Shown one piece after another: positions 1 to 7,094 of a stretch of 64,000 nucleotides of DNA (within the stretch, counting starts at the first letter, position 1; each line of letters starts with the position of its first letter). Made by a program: the position numbers and the translations under genes. A model generated the notes under the pieces. The model was not told where the DNA came from. It was given only the letters and a program-made list of their open reading frames with translations, and ran no database searches. This stretch comes from Eubacterium sp. (GTDB lineage Bacteria > Bacillota > Clostridia > Lachnospirales > Lachnospiraceae), in the NCBI GenBank assembly GCA_017541035.1, contig JAFXZW010000052.1:1-64000 (forward strand), given 5' to 3'.

Positions 1-91
1 TCTTTGTCTGAATACCTTCAGGCGTGTCGGGCCACTTCCCTTCACGATACATTTCAACACATTTTCGTTTGAATTCATAACTATAGCGCAT
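1..91 (-). CDS. IS3-family transposase OrfA, N-terminal fragment
   Basis: The open frame starts with ATG at 91 and runs out of the window. It begins MRYSYEFKRKCVEMYREG, the start of the helix-turn-helix OrfA of IS3-family elements, which binds the terminal repeats and is normally fused to the OrfB DDE integrase by -1 frameshifting. A GGAGGG ribosome site lies in the right arm of the subterminal hairpin, so the hairpin could hide it and limit read-through expression from the insertion site. Only about 30 residues are visible, so the subgroup is not assigned. Confidence 0.7.
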   Translation of the reverse strand, partial: MRYSYEFKRKCVEMYREGKWPDTPEGIQTK

Positions 92-132
92 AAATATACC
101 CTCCTTACTGGTTGTCCAGTAAAGAGGGTACA
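1..132 (-). mobile_element. End of an IS3-type insertion sequence (rest outside window)
   Basis: The sequence ends in a TG/CA-type terminus at 131-132. Just inside it, 97-130 forms an almost perfect hairpin (TACCCTC and CTTACTGG arms against CCAGTAAAG and AGGGTA, TTGT loop). A transposase OrfA start follows on the minus strand. This order of terminal sequence, short leader and OrfA fits IS3-family elements. The other end and OrfB lie left of the window, so target duplication cannot be checked. The element ends three bases after the stop codon of the small toxin-like gene. Confidence 0.65.
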
Positions 133-134
133 TA

Positions 135-245
135 TCACTTGTCGAGGTCAGGACGGCTTTTTCTATTTTCTTTGCGAAACTTAATGATGTCTAACACCAG
201 TCTTGCGACTGCGAGAACAACCATCAGTATCTCGTAAATACTCAT
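135..245 (-). CDS. Small hydrophobic toxin-like protein (holin-like/type I toxin type), 36 aa
   Basis: This short frame starts MSIYEILMVVLAVARLV, followed by a charged tail (KFRKENRKSRPDLDK). A single membrane helix with a short basic tail is the pattern of putative holin-like or Fst-type toxins in Firmicutes. The ribosome site is very strong (GAGGAGG, 8 bases before ATG), which supports real translation. Such toxins are usually held in check by an antisense or overlapping RNA; the 246-336 leader is a candidate place for it but no RNA can be proven by eye. It may stabilise the mobile element. Family assignment rests on pattern only. Confidence 0.55.
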   Translation of the reverse strand: MSIYEILMVVLAVARLVLDIIKFRKENRKSRPDLDK

Positions 246-336
246 AGGCCTCACCTCCTCTGCGAAGTCCAGATCGGGTAAGAAGCTCGTCGTCCCCCAG
301 CTACCCCGTTAAGGGCATTATGGTTTCTACAGAATA

Positions 337-1353
337 TCACACCATCTGGCCATTTACAATCCTCTTCAAAGATCTTTCATGTAGTTCATACGCACACTTT
401 GAGAGAACAATGATCGCTATCGCCTCCACAAGTAACAACATGCTATTCCCTGGATAATACTCTCCAAAGAAGATAATACCGCCCAGACTCATCTCTGCCA
501 ACACAACAGTGAGGGAGCTTTTCCGCTCCCAGATTCGGGCTAATAAATAATACATTCCAAAAGCGACAGCAATCACCAGCACTGGGAGCAGGAGCAGGCA
601 TACCCATCGCCATACCTGGGACCACTCATCCGGCCGAAGTAATGCACCGATCCACATTTTAGAAATCCAGTCAGCAGCAGGCTCCAACAACTGGCGAAGA
701 TCATTCCAGATTCCGGGATGATACACGGAAGCTGCAAAGAGAAATGCCGCAACCAGGCCGTAAGAGATATACTCTCTATGCAGGCTCTCACGAATTTTCT
801 GCTCCATCCTGCCACGTTCTTCCTCGACCTGCTTTATCGTTTCCTGCTTCTCATTTTGAGTTTTCTCCGCATCCCTCTGCGCCATATAAAGGCGGTGGTT
901 TGCTTCTTCCACCGCCTGTACCGATGACATATTCACCTGGCTCTGGAGATTGGCATTTGCCTTTTCCAGCCTGTAACACCTATCCTGTAATTCATCATTG
1001 TAATTCAGGACCTCTTTCACTTCTGCGCGTGTGAGGATGCCAGCGTTGTTCCGCAGATCGTCGTTGCTCTGCTGCAGCGATTGATTGTCTTTCTGCAGAC
1101 TGGATATTTCCTCTTTCTGCCCGGCTATCACGGATGCCATCTCTTGCCTCTCGGATTGATGCTTCTGCTGCATTTCTTCCATCGCTGTCTTCAGCATCAA
1201 GATTTCCGAGGAAAGCCCGGATATCTGCAGCTGCTGCAGAGAGTTCTCCTCCCGGAGATTTTTCTTCTCTTCCTGAAGTTCCTCGTTCTCCTCCTGGATC
1301 TCCTCCATGAGCGACAGCAGCTCGTCTGGATTTAAGTCGTTCCATTCGTTCAT
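337..1353 (-). CDS. Coiled-coil membrane protein of the mobile element (DUF6040-like)
   Basis: Residues 1 to about 190 are a long Glu/Gln/Leu-rich coiled coil. The C-terminal part has about four hydrophobic segments (start SYGLVAAFLFAASVY; later VCLLLLPVLVIAVAFGMYYLL, GGIIFFGEYY, MLLLVEAIAIIVLSK). It therefore looks like a membrane-anchored protein with a long cytoplasmic rod. Similar proteins accompany MobA/MobL relaxases in Firmicute elements; I think of DUF6040 but cannot confirm it. The start at 1353 has a good AGGAGG site 6 bases upstream. Its first 359 bases lie inside the relaxase frame in another phase, so both proteins are coded by the same DNA there. Role in transfer is unknown. Confidence 0.7.
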   Translation of the reverse strand: MNEWNDLNPDELLSLMEEIQEENEELQEEKKNLREENSLQQLQISGLSSEILMLKTAMEEMQQKHQSERQEMASVIAGQKEEISSLQKDNQSLQQSNDDLRNNAGILTRAEVKEVLNYNDELQDRCYRLEKANANLQSQVNMSSVQAVEEANHRLYMAQRDAEKTQNEKQETIKQVEEERGRMEQKIRESLHREYISYGLVAAFLFAASVYHPGIWNDLRQLLEPAADWISKMWIGALLRPDEWSQVWRWVCLLLLPVLVIAVAFGMYYLLARIWERKSSLTVVLAEMSLGGIIFFGEYYPGNSMLLLVEAIAIIVLSKCAYELHERSLKRIVNGQMV

Positions 1354-2572
1354 GGCGTTCCTCCTTCTTCTGCCGGATCAGACCTTTAAGCTCTCCAATT
1401 CGGCGTTCTGTTTTATCAATCGTTTGTTCTGTTCGTTCAATGTCTCGTTTAAGATCTGCTGTTCTTCCAGTTCTTCCTTCAATTTGAGATTCTCTTCCTC
1501 TGCCTGCCGGAGCAGCTGTGACAGATCCTCGATCTCTGTCTGCTGACTTTCCAACAGACTCATCATTTCTTCCTGACTCTCGATCAGAGCCAAAACCTCC
1601 TGCAAGGTTCTTAAATCTTCCAAGGATATCCCTCGCTTTCTCCACAATCGTGGTTGTTATTTCCTTTGCTATCTGCCGGATACGATCCAAAACGGAGTTG
1701 TATTTCCGAATATCCCGATTGATCTGGCATCGGTCAGCCACAAGGCCGTCTTGCTCCATCTTCCGTGCCATATATCCCTCATGGATCTCCGGTGTTTTCT
1801 CAATCCCCTGCCGCTTGAAGCTTCTGTGATCCAAATGAATGTCATAGCCATATTCCTGCGCCCTGCGGTTGATCGCCTCACAACAGGAAGCCCGCCAAAA
1901 CTCCACCATTTCCTTCCGGTCCCAGCCGGTGGCATCCACACGTTCACGCTTCCAAAGCCTGCCGCCCTTCTTGTCCAGTTTCTGCTCACCGTTCTCGTCA
2001 ACCTCCGGCACCCGGATTCCGCAGCGTTCAGGATTCTTCTTATCCTCCCACCAATTCGGATCTTCTCGATCTATGATCTTTCGTCCTTCCGAATCAGTTT
2101 GAAAAACATATTCCTTCCGCTCCTTATCACCCCAGGAGCCATCTTCCCGGAACGGCCGTGTAGTTACCATGAAATCAAAATGATGATTTCCCGGTTCCCA
2201 ATGAATTCCACCGTCGAAACACATCCCCTGTTCCGTGAATATCCGCGCCACATCATAGAAAAGTGCCTTTGCCTGCGCCGGAGTAAAGACATTCGGAATC
2301 GCCAGATCGAACTGTCTTGCAAATCTGGCATCCGGCGCCTTCTCGATCTTCTCCACCGCATTCCAGAGCTTCGCGTGATTTCTGAACTCGACCGGAGCAT
2401 TTTTACATAGAACTGTATCCGTAAAGATCACATCCTTCTTCCGGGAAAAATCATGAGTGAGACCGGTGCGTTCGTTATGCAGTTTTTCTGCAGATACATA
2501 TGCTGCTGTCGCTACAGAGGATTTTCCTTTTGCTTTTCCGACAACCCGACAATTCATGTGAAAGAATTGCAT
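995..2572 (-). CDS. mobA: MobA/MobL family relaxase
   Basis: The relaxase would nick one strand at oriT and lead it into the recipient. The N-terminal 270 residues fit the MobA/MobL nuclease: Tyr25 in AAYVSAEKL as the likely nucleophile and a metal-binding His cluster in HWEPGNHHFDF. A predicted coiled coil follows (about 370-425), then an Arg/Glu/Ala-rich tail to 525. The start at 2572 has AGGAGGCGGAT before it. The frame has no stop until 995, so its last third overlaps two other frames. The gene lies next to the oriT at 2690-2720 and downstream of the accessory genes. No primase domain is evident. Confidence 0.9.
   Translation of the reverse strand: MQFFHMNCRVVGKAKGKSSVATAAYVSAEKLHNERTGLTHDFSRKKDVIFTDTVLCKNAPVEFRNHAKLWNAVEKIEKAPDARFARQFDLAIPNVFTPAQAKALFYDVARIFTEQGMCFDGGIHWEPGNHHFDFMVTTRPFREDGSWGDKERKEYVFQTDSEGRKIIDREDPNWWEDKKNPERCGIRVPEVDENGEQKLDKKGGRLWKRERVDATGWDRKEMVEFWRASCCEAINRRAQEYGYDIHLDHRSFKRQGIEKTPEIHEGYMARKMEQDGLVADRCQINRDIRKYNSVLDRIRQIAKEITTTIVEKARDILGRFKNLAGGFGSDRESGRNDESVGKSADRDRGSVTAAPAGRGRESQIEGRTGRTADLKRDIERTEQTIDKTERRIGELKGLIRQKKEERHERMERLKSRRAAVAHGGDPGGERGTSGREEKSPGGELSAAAADIRAFLGNLDAEDSDGRNAAEASIREARDGIRDSRAERGNIQSAERQSIAAAEQRRSAEQRWHPHTRRSERGPELQ
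1378..1647 (-). CDS. Nested coiled-coil ORF inside the relaxase gene, 89 aa
   Basis: This frame is in the same phase as the coiled-coil membrane gene just downstream, from which it is separated by a stop and 24 bases. It encodes a heptad-rich protein (LLESQQTEIEDLSQLLRQ, then a KEELEEQQ stretch). Codons end often in G or C as in the downstream gene. It lies fully inside the relaxase frame. The start is a TTG at 1647 with a weak ribosome site, so the true start may be further in, or the frame may be the remains of a longer version of the downstream protein. Treat it as possible rather than proven. Confidence 0.4.
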   Translation of the reverse strand: MWRKRGISLEDLRTLQEVLALIESQEEMMSLLESQQTEIEDLSQLLRQAEEENLKLKEELEEQQILNETLNEQNKRLIKQNAELESLKV

Positions 2573-2679
2573 ATCCGCCGCCTCCTTTCTTCGTAGTTTC
2601 TTCCCCGACTCTTCGGTGCAGCTTCATCCTTTGGCCCGCCGGGGTGCAGGGGCAGAGCCCCGCCCCTCGGAGAGCGCGC

Positions 2680-2725
2680 TTACAATGGGACGGACGAAGT
2701 CTGTCCGTAAGTGCGCACTTAGCAG
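2680..2725. other. oriT: oriT, RSF1010/R1162-like nic region
   Basis: The plus strand has an inverted repeat, ACGGAC (2690-2695) and GTCCGT (2703-2708), followed directly by TAAGTGCGC. In RSF1010/R1162 the MobA nick lies in the same context, an inverted repeat followed by TAAGTGCG with the cut before the next C. By analogy the cut would be near 2715/2716. TAAGTGCGCACTTA (2708-2721) is itself a perfect palindrome. The site lies 110-150 bases upstream of the relaxase gene, as in other MobQ-type systems. A GC-rich hairpin (GGGGCAGAGCCCC, 2649-2661) lies beside it. Confidence 0.75.
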
Positions 2726-2726
2726 G

Positions 2727-3035
2727 CTAAGTGATGGGAAAACCTTCCGACGAGCAATCCGTTTCGGTATCTGTCCGGTTCATCGCCCGTGTAAAGAACT
2801 TTCCGTTTCGCTCCTGCATTTTCAGAAAACTCAGCAGGCGCATTTTGTCTTCATCCAGAAACTCACGGCCCAAAACGGATTCCACGATCCCGCCGATCTC
2901 GATCAGTCTGCGGGTTCTCTTCTTCCGCTCTTCTTCCTTTGCTCTTTTCTGAAGGTCCTTTTCCTGTTCTTTCAGCTGATTCTGCCTTTTCTGCAATTCA
3001 GCGATTCTTTCTTCGTAACTCCTTGTTGCTGCCAT
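2727..3035 (-). CDS. TraD/MobC-like relaxosome accessory protein
   Basis: The protein has about 102 residues: an N-terminal Lys/Glu/Gln-rich coiled coil (about 8-45) and the segment RTRRLIEIGGIVESVLGREF. That segment resembles the small TraD-like proteins (RTRRLIELGGIVxKAG) found with MobA relaxases of the RSF1010 type. The start is put at 3035 because AGGAGG stands 7 bases before that ATG; a longer in-frame version would start inside the ribosome site. It overlaps the end of the upstream MobC-like gene by about 38 bases, suggesting coupled translation. It probably helps the relaxase at oriT; this is inferred from position and similarity. Confidence 0.65.
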   Translation of the reverse strand: MAATRSYEERIAELQKRQNQLKEQEKDLQKRAKEEERKKRTRRLIEIGGIVESVLGREFLDEDKMRLLSFLKMQERNGKFFTRAMNRTDTETDCSSEGFPIT

Positions 3036-3402
3036 AAGGGCACCTCCTTTCTCCATACAACCGATCCAGGATTTCCAGAATCATCCGAACCGTCTCTCTA
3101 TCAGCCGGATCCAATTCAGTTATCTCCTTCGGTTCCAAAAGCTTCTGCTCCAGGTCATCCAGCCTCTTCCGAATCTTGTCGAAGGATTTGATATTTCCTC
3201 TTACCAGCACTGCCTGATACAGACAGCTCTCGATGAAGAACTCCGCCTTCTCAAGCCCGGTGAGTTCAATCCTTCTTTCGATCATTTCCTTTTCCTTTTC
3301 GGAAACCCGGAAGTTCAGGATGATATTCCTCTCACGATTGGTTCTCCAATCCTTTTTCCTGTTCGTTGTCTTCAATGTGCTTCGCTTATAAATCTTATTC
3401 AT
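2998..3402 (-). CDS. mobC: MobC-like plasmid mobilization protein (ribbon-helix-helix type)
   Basis: The 134-residue protein has a basic N-terminus and the core ILNFRVSEKEKEMIERRI, a ribbon-helix-helix strand and helix as in MobC relaxosome proteins. MobC-type proteins bind near oriT and help melt the nick site. The C-terminal half is helical and ends in a basic tail. The ATG overlaps the integrase stop codon by eight bases, and the TraD-like gene overlaps this gene's end, so integrase, mobC and the accessory gene form one tight operon. Confidence 0.75.
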   Translation of the reverse strand: MNKIYKRSTLKTTNRKKDWRTNRERNIILNFRVSEKEKEMIERRIELTGLEKAEFFIESCLYQAVLVRGNIKSFDKIRKRLDDLEQKLLEPKEITELDPADRETVRMILEILDRLYGERRCPYGSNKELRRKNR

Positions 3403-4480
3403 CGTCGTTTCTCCTTCTTTCCTGATCCATCATTCTTGCCATTTCCTGCTGCTTCCTCGGGTAAAGGTGCGCGTAAGTGTTCATGGTTACTGTCGGAGAT
3501 TCATGTCCCATCCTCGCAGCAATGTCCACCGGCGAGAATCCCAGATTGATCAGGTATGACACATGACTGTGACGGATATCATGAACCCGGATTCTCTTCA
3601 CTCCGGTTTCCTTGCATCCCCTCGTGAGTTCATGAAGGATATAATGCTTTGTCACCGGGAAAATCCGGTCATCCGGTCTGGGTTTATACAAACTCTCAAA
3701 GTAGTCTTCCATTTCCTCACAGAGAAACTCAGGAAGATCAATGATCCGATTACTCCTCTCCGTCTTCGGAGTTGTGATCACATCCTCTTTCCCAAGGCGC
3801 TGATAGGACTTTGAAATGGAGACCGTCTTCTTCTCAAGATCAAAATCTGCCATCGTCAGTGCCAGGAGTTCCCCTTCGCGGATACCGGTCCAGTACAGCA
3901 CCTCAAAGAGATAGTAGGATACCGGCTTTTCCTTCATGCTTTCAATAAACTGCAGATACTCGTCCTTCGTCCAGAAAAGCATTTCCTGAGCCTTCGACTT
4001 CCCCATCTTATCCAGCTTGAAGCAAGGAGATTTCGGAAGATCATAGTACTTCACCGCGTGGTTAAAGATTGCTGTCAGCTGATTCTGCACCGAACGAAGA
4101 TAGGTCTGCGAATAACCCTTTCCATTTGCATCCCGCTTACTCAGCAACACATTCTGCCACTGAAGGACATCTGTGGAACTGATCTCCGCCAGTGGCTTGC
4201 TCTCAAAATAGGGCAGGATATGTGTTTTGATCATAAACTGCTTGGATTCGAACGTAGACCTCTTCAGGCGCGGCTTCATATCATCCATATAAATCGCCAC
4301 AAAGCTTCCGAACTGCATCTGAATATCACGGGACTTCAGACACTTAAATTCCCGTTCATATTCAACCGCTTCTCTCTTTGTCAGAAAGGTTTCCTTTTTC
4401 TTCACCCTGGACTTACCCTGCCAATCCACATACCGGATAAACACCGTCCAACGTCCCCGATTATTTTTATAAACGCTCAT
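3395..4480 (-). CDS. int: Tyrosine recombinase (integrase)
   Basis: The 361-residue integrase would insert and excise the element at the guaA 3' end. Residues 1-55 form an AP2-like arm-binding region (YKNNRGRWTVFIRYVDWQGK), about 60-165 the SAM-like core-binding domain, and 170-350 the catalytic domain. Visible catalytic residues are Arg in TGIREGELLAL, His and Arg in HDIRHSH, His in MGHES and Tyr in MNTYAHLYP. The start at 4480 has AGGAGG 8 bases upstream; a longer GTG version would begin inside that site. It sits just downstream of the excisionase-like gene. Confidence 0.93.
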   Translation of the reverse strand: MSVYKNNRGRWTVFIRYVDWQGKSRVKKKETFLTKREAVEYEREFKCLKSRDIQMQFGSFVAIYMDDMKPRLKRSTFESKQFMIKTHILPYFESKPLAEISSTDVLQWQNVLLSKRDANGKGYSQTYLRSVQNQLTAIFNHAVKYYDLPKSPCFKLDKMGKSKAQEMLFWTKDEYLQFIESMKEKPVSYYLFEVLYWTGIREGELLALTMADFDLEKKTVSISKSYQRLGKEDVITTPKTERSNRIIDLPEFLCEEMEDYFESLYKPRPDDRIFPVTKHYILHELTRGCKETGVKRIRVHDIRHSHVSYLINLGFSPVDIAARMGHESPTVTMNTYAHLYPRKQQEMARMMDQERRRNDDE

Positions 4481-4507
4481 ATGCGTCACCTCCTTCCAAA
4501 ACCTGTA

Positions 4508-4696
4508 TTATTTATCCTTCCGGATTCCGCAGGCTTCTTCATAATATGCTCTGTTGATCTTTCCGGCGATGGTAAGGAGTTTTGGATTCTCCTTCTTCAT
4601 CTGCTCCGAAAGCTCGCGAATGATTGCATACGCCTTGCTCATGCTACATCCCCAGTCTCTGCTGATTTCCTCTGCATCCACATACATGTTGCCCAT
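4508..4696 (-). CDS. xis: Small helix-turn-helix protein, excisionase-like
   Basis: About 62 residues, with VDAEEISRDWGCSMSKAYAI as the helix-turn-helix and a C-terminal wing (KINRAYYEEACG). Proteins of this size directly before a tyrosine integrase in Firmicute elements act as excisionases or integrase regulators; the role here is inferred from that position. The start at 4696 has AGGAGG 7 bases away, while the ATG two codons earlier is too close to it. It is transcribed away from the XRE repressor gene across the operator region at 4722-4802. Confidence 0.7.
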   Translation of the reverse strand: MGNMYVDAEEISRDWGCSMSKAYAIIRELSEQMKKENPKLLTIAGKINRAYYEEACGIRKDK

Positions 4697-4721
4697 ATCC
4701 ATCCCTCCTTTCGCATTTCAT

Positions 4722-4802
4722 AGCCATATTTTTATGGCTGCTGTAATGAGAATAGCATATGCGATTATGGCTGTCAATAGTTATAGTCATTTTTTTATGA
4801 CT
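4722..4802. promoter_or_regulatory. Twin 18-bp palindromic operators between xis-like and repressor genes
   Basis: Two perfect 18-bp palindromes share the pattern AGYCATWTTTTTATGRCT: 4722-4739 (AGCCATATTTTTATGGCT) and 4785-4802 (AGTCATTTTTTTATGACT). Their centres are 63 bp apart, six helical turns, so two dimers would sit on one face of the DNA. They lie in the divergent space between integrase operon and XRE gene. They are the natural binding sites for that repressor, which is inferred. Confidence 0.7.
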
Positions 4803-4884
4803 ATCATATAAAATAAATATTCCATTTTTCTGACTTATATGCTATGATTAGACAGACAAATAGTCTAAAAAGGAGAATATCGAT

Positions 4885-5901
4885 ATGACTATCGGGGATA
4901 AAATCAGAAAATACAGGCTTCTCAGAGACCTGACACAAAAGGAGCTGGGGCTGAAAGTCGGCTTCTCGAACACGACTGCAGATTCCCGTATCCGGAAATA
5001 TGAATCGGATATGATGGCACCAAAAGAGGATATCCGTTCCCGGTTGATCGAGGTTCTGGACGTAGATCCTTCGGCGCTTTCCTATTCGCAGGTTTACAGT
5101 TTGGAGGACATGATCCGGGTACTGTTCGAGTTGGAGGAAGAGTTTGGACTCAAAGTGGAAAGCTCTGATAACTCAACATCTCTCACTTTTGACCATAACA
5201 ATCCAAAATCAGAAAAGATGATCAGTTATCTATCCATGTGGAAGATGGAGCAGGACTCCCTGTCCACTCCCCGGCCGACGGATTACGAAAAAGAAGTATA
5301 TGAGAACTGGAAAGCACAATTTCCAAGGGATATCAATGCCTACTTTGAAAAACAGATTCAGGTGATCGATGATTGTTACACAAATGAAAAGAAAATCAAG
5401 CGTTCCGGATTCACTCCGGCCAAAAAGGTATCCGAGTTTATTCTCCTGCTAAAATCCATGCTGGAGGCCAGCATCTATAGTGATTACAGCTTTGACAGCA
5501 CCACCATGGCGCCACGGGAAACCTACCTGGAGATCAATTTCCTTACCTCACAGCTTGTCGGGCTAACCGGCGCTGAAAAGGAACTCTTCGCTACGTTTCT
5601 TCTTAATCTGGAGCATCTGGAAGATCTCGGTCTGAAAAAAGACATCCATATGCACCAAAAAAATAACGATACCTTTATCGGGTATCGTCTGTTCTGTCCA
5701 TCCATAAGCAGCGTTATCTATGACACTATGACAAGGCTGAAAAAGCACATGGATGAAGCCGATGATCAAAATGAATACGGACTTATGCGTTTTGAGGAAA
5801 AGTTTGAGCGAGACCTGTCCTTATATGACCTGGATCTGAAAACCGAGATCGAACACAGTACGGGAGGCATAAACGGGAAGAAATCTAAGAAAGAGAAATA
5901 A
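4885..5901 (+). CDS. XRE-family repressor of the mobile element
   Basis: Residues 1-65 are a typical XRE helix-turn-helix (IGDKIRKYRLLRDLTQKEL and RIRKYESD). The remaining 270 residues are an uncharacterised sensor or multimerization region with no zinc-protease or RecA-cleavage motif that I can see. It is transcribed divergently from the xis-like gene across two palindromic operators, so it likely controls excision and mobilization genes and itself. The start at 4885 follows AAAGGAG with good spacing. TTAGAC and GTCTAA arms just upstream form a further small inverted repeat. A strong terminator follows the stop. Confidence 0.85.
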   Translation: MTIGDKIRKYRLLRDLTQKELGLKVGFSNTTADSRIRKYESDMMAPKEDIRSRLIEVLDVDPSALSYSQVYSLEDMIRVLFELEEEFGLKVESSDNSTSLTFDHNNPKSEKMISYLSMWKMEQDSLSTPRPTDYEKEVYENWKAQFPRDINAYFEKQIQVIDDCYTNEKKIKRSGFTPAKKVSEFILLLKSMLEASIYSDYSFDSTTMAPRETYLEINFLTSQLVGLTGAEKELFATFLLNLEHLEDLGLKKDIHMHQKNNDTFIGYRLFCPSISSVIYDTMTRLKKHMDEADDQNEYGLMRFEEKFERDLSLYDLDLKTEIEHSTGGINGKKSKKEK

Positions 5902-5954
5902 TAGAAATAATACGAAAAACGGAATTATGCAACGATTTTGCAACAATTAAAAAT

Positions 5955-5992
5955 GGGAACCCTTGATTTATAAGGGTTCCCAGACTTTTTTT
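5955..5992. terminator. Bidirectional terminator between repressor and guaA
   Basis: GGGAACCCTT (5955-5964) pairs with AAGGGTTCCC (5972-5981) around a 7-base loop. A T-rich run follows on the plus strand and an AAAAAT run precedes it, so it can end both the repressor transcript and the guaA transcript. It lies within 15 bases of the guaA stop codon, so it may be part of the integrated element or of the attachment region. Confidence 0.8.
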
Positions 5993-5993
5993 A

Positions 5994-6980
5994 TTATTCA
6001 TATTCCACCGTTGCCGGGGGCTTCGGGGTGTAATCAAACAGTACTCTGTTGATTCCCGGAACTTCTGCGATGATTCTCTGAACCAGATGGTCGATGAGTT
6101 CATCAGACAGGTGTTCTACTGTAACTTCCATTACGTCCGTGGTGTTGATGGCGCGGATAATGCAGGGCCAGTCGAAGGTTCTCTTTCCATCCTTTACGCC
6201 GGTGGATTTGAAATCGGGAACTACGGTGAAATACTGCCATACCTTGCCCTCGAGGCCGTTCTTTGCGAATTCCTCACGAAGGATGGCATCAGATTCCCGA
6301 ACCGCTTCGAGTCTGTCGCGGGTGATGGCACCGGGGCAGCGAACGCCGAGTCCCGGTCCCGGGAACGGCTGACGGTATACCATGTTATCGGGGAGTCCAA
6401 GCTCTTTGCCTACTACACGAACCTCATCCTTGAAGAGGATGCGGACAGGCTCAACGAGTTCAAAGGCCAGATCCTCAGGAAGGCCACCTGCATTGTGGTG
6501 CGCTTTGATACCGGCTTCACTTTCCAGAATATCCGGCCAAATGGTTCCCTGTGCCAGGAATTCGATGCCGTCCAGCTTACGCGCTTCTTCTGCGAAGACC
6601 TCAATGAATTCTCCACCGATGATCATACGCTTCTGTTCGGGATCGGTGACGCCTGCAAGCTTGTCCAGGAAACGGTCTACGGCATCCACATAGATGAGGT
6701 TCGCGTTCATTTCATTTCTGAAAACCTGAATTACCTGCTCGGGTTCACCCTTTCGAAGAAGTCCATGATTGACATGTACGCAGACAAGATTCTGCCCTAT
6801 GGCCTTAATGAGAAGTGCAGCGACTACGGAGGAATCAACGCCTCCGGAGAGAGCAAGAAGCACCTTTTTGTCGCCTACCTGCTCCTTCAACGCTGCGATC
6901 TGCTCGTCGATGAAGGCCCTTGCAAGCGCCGGTGTGGTGATCCTTTCCATGGTTTCAGGGCGTCTGATGTTTGTATCCAT
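5994..6980 (-). CDS. guaA: GMP synthase, ATP-pyrophosphatase/dimerization part only
   Basis: The protein makes GMP from XMP, ATP and ammonia. It has the PP-loop SGGVDSSV at about residue 50, the HPFPGPGLGVR-like segment (here RQPFPGPGLGVR) and the C-terminal dimerization domain ending KPPATVEYE. Length is about 328 residues against about 515 for usual bacterial GuaA: the N-terminal glutaminase domain is absent and no glutaminase gene is adjacent. It may use free ammonia or a partner coded elsewhere. The start at 6980 has AAGGAGG before it. An 18-bp hairpin (7000-7017) stands just upstream of the ribosome site. Its 3' end is the edge of the mobile element. Confidence 0.9.
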   Translation of the reverse strand: MDTNIRRPETMERITTPALARAFIDEQIAALKEQVGDKKVLLALSGGVDSSVVAALLIKAIGQNLVCVHVNHGLLRKGEPEQVIQVFRNEMNANLIYVDAVDRFLDKLAGVTDPEQKRMIIGGEFIEVFAEEARKLDGIEFLAQGTIWPDILESEAGIKAHHNAGGLPEDLAFELVEPVRILFKDEVRVVGKELGLPDNMVYRQPFPGPGLGVRCPGAITRDRLEAVRESDAILREEFAKNGLEGKVWQYFTVVPDFKSTGVKDGKRTFDWPCIIRAINTTDVMEVTVEHLSDELIDHLVQRIIAEVPGINRVLFDYTPKPPATVEYE

Positions 6981-6999
6981 TTTTATCCTCCTTATTATA

Positions 7000-7017
7000 C
7001 CGGCGTTCAAACGCCGG
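7000..7017. repeat. Perfect inverted repeat just upstream of guaA
   Basis: CCGGCGTT and AACGCCGG arms with a 2-base centre lie about 10 bases before the guaA ribosome site. In RNA this is a tight GC hairpin with no T run, so it is more likely a leader stabiliser or operator than a terminator. No guanine riboswitch pattern was recognised in the 114-base leader. Confidence 0.5.
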
Positions 7018-7094
7018 AAGATATCATAGTTATGCTGCGAAGGTACTCTTGGCTTCCTTCACTCTGCTTTGCAAAAAAGTCAGCATTCGTAATA

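Larger units (their letters stand above)
133..5993. mobile_element. Mobilizable element (IME) inserted at the 3' end of guaA
   Basis: The stretch carries a full mobilization and integration set: relaxase, oriT, two relaxosome accessory proteins, tyrosine integrase, excisionase-like protein and XRE repressor. No type IV secretion gene is present, so transfer would need a helper. The right edge is set by the guaA stop codon at 5994; 3' ends of guaA are documented island attachment sites. The left edge is not visible because an IS element interrupts it or the element continues past base 1. Exact att repeats cannot be fixed here. No cargo such as resistance genes is seen. Confidence 0.75.
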
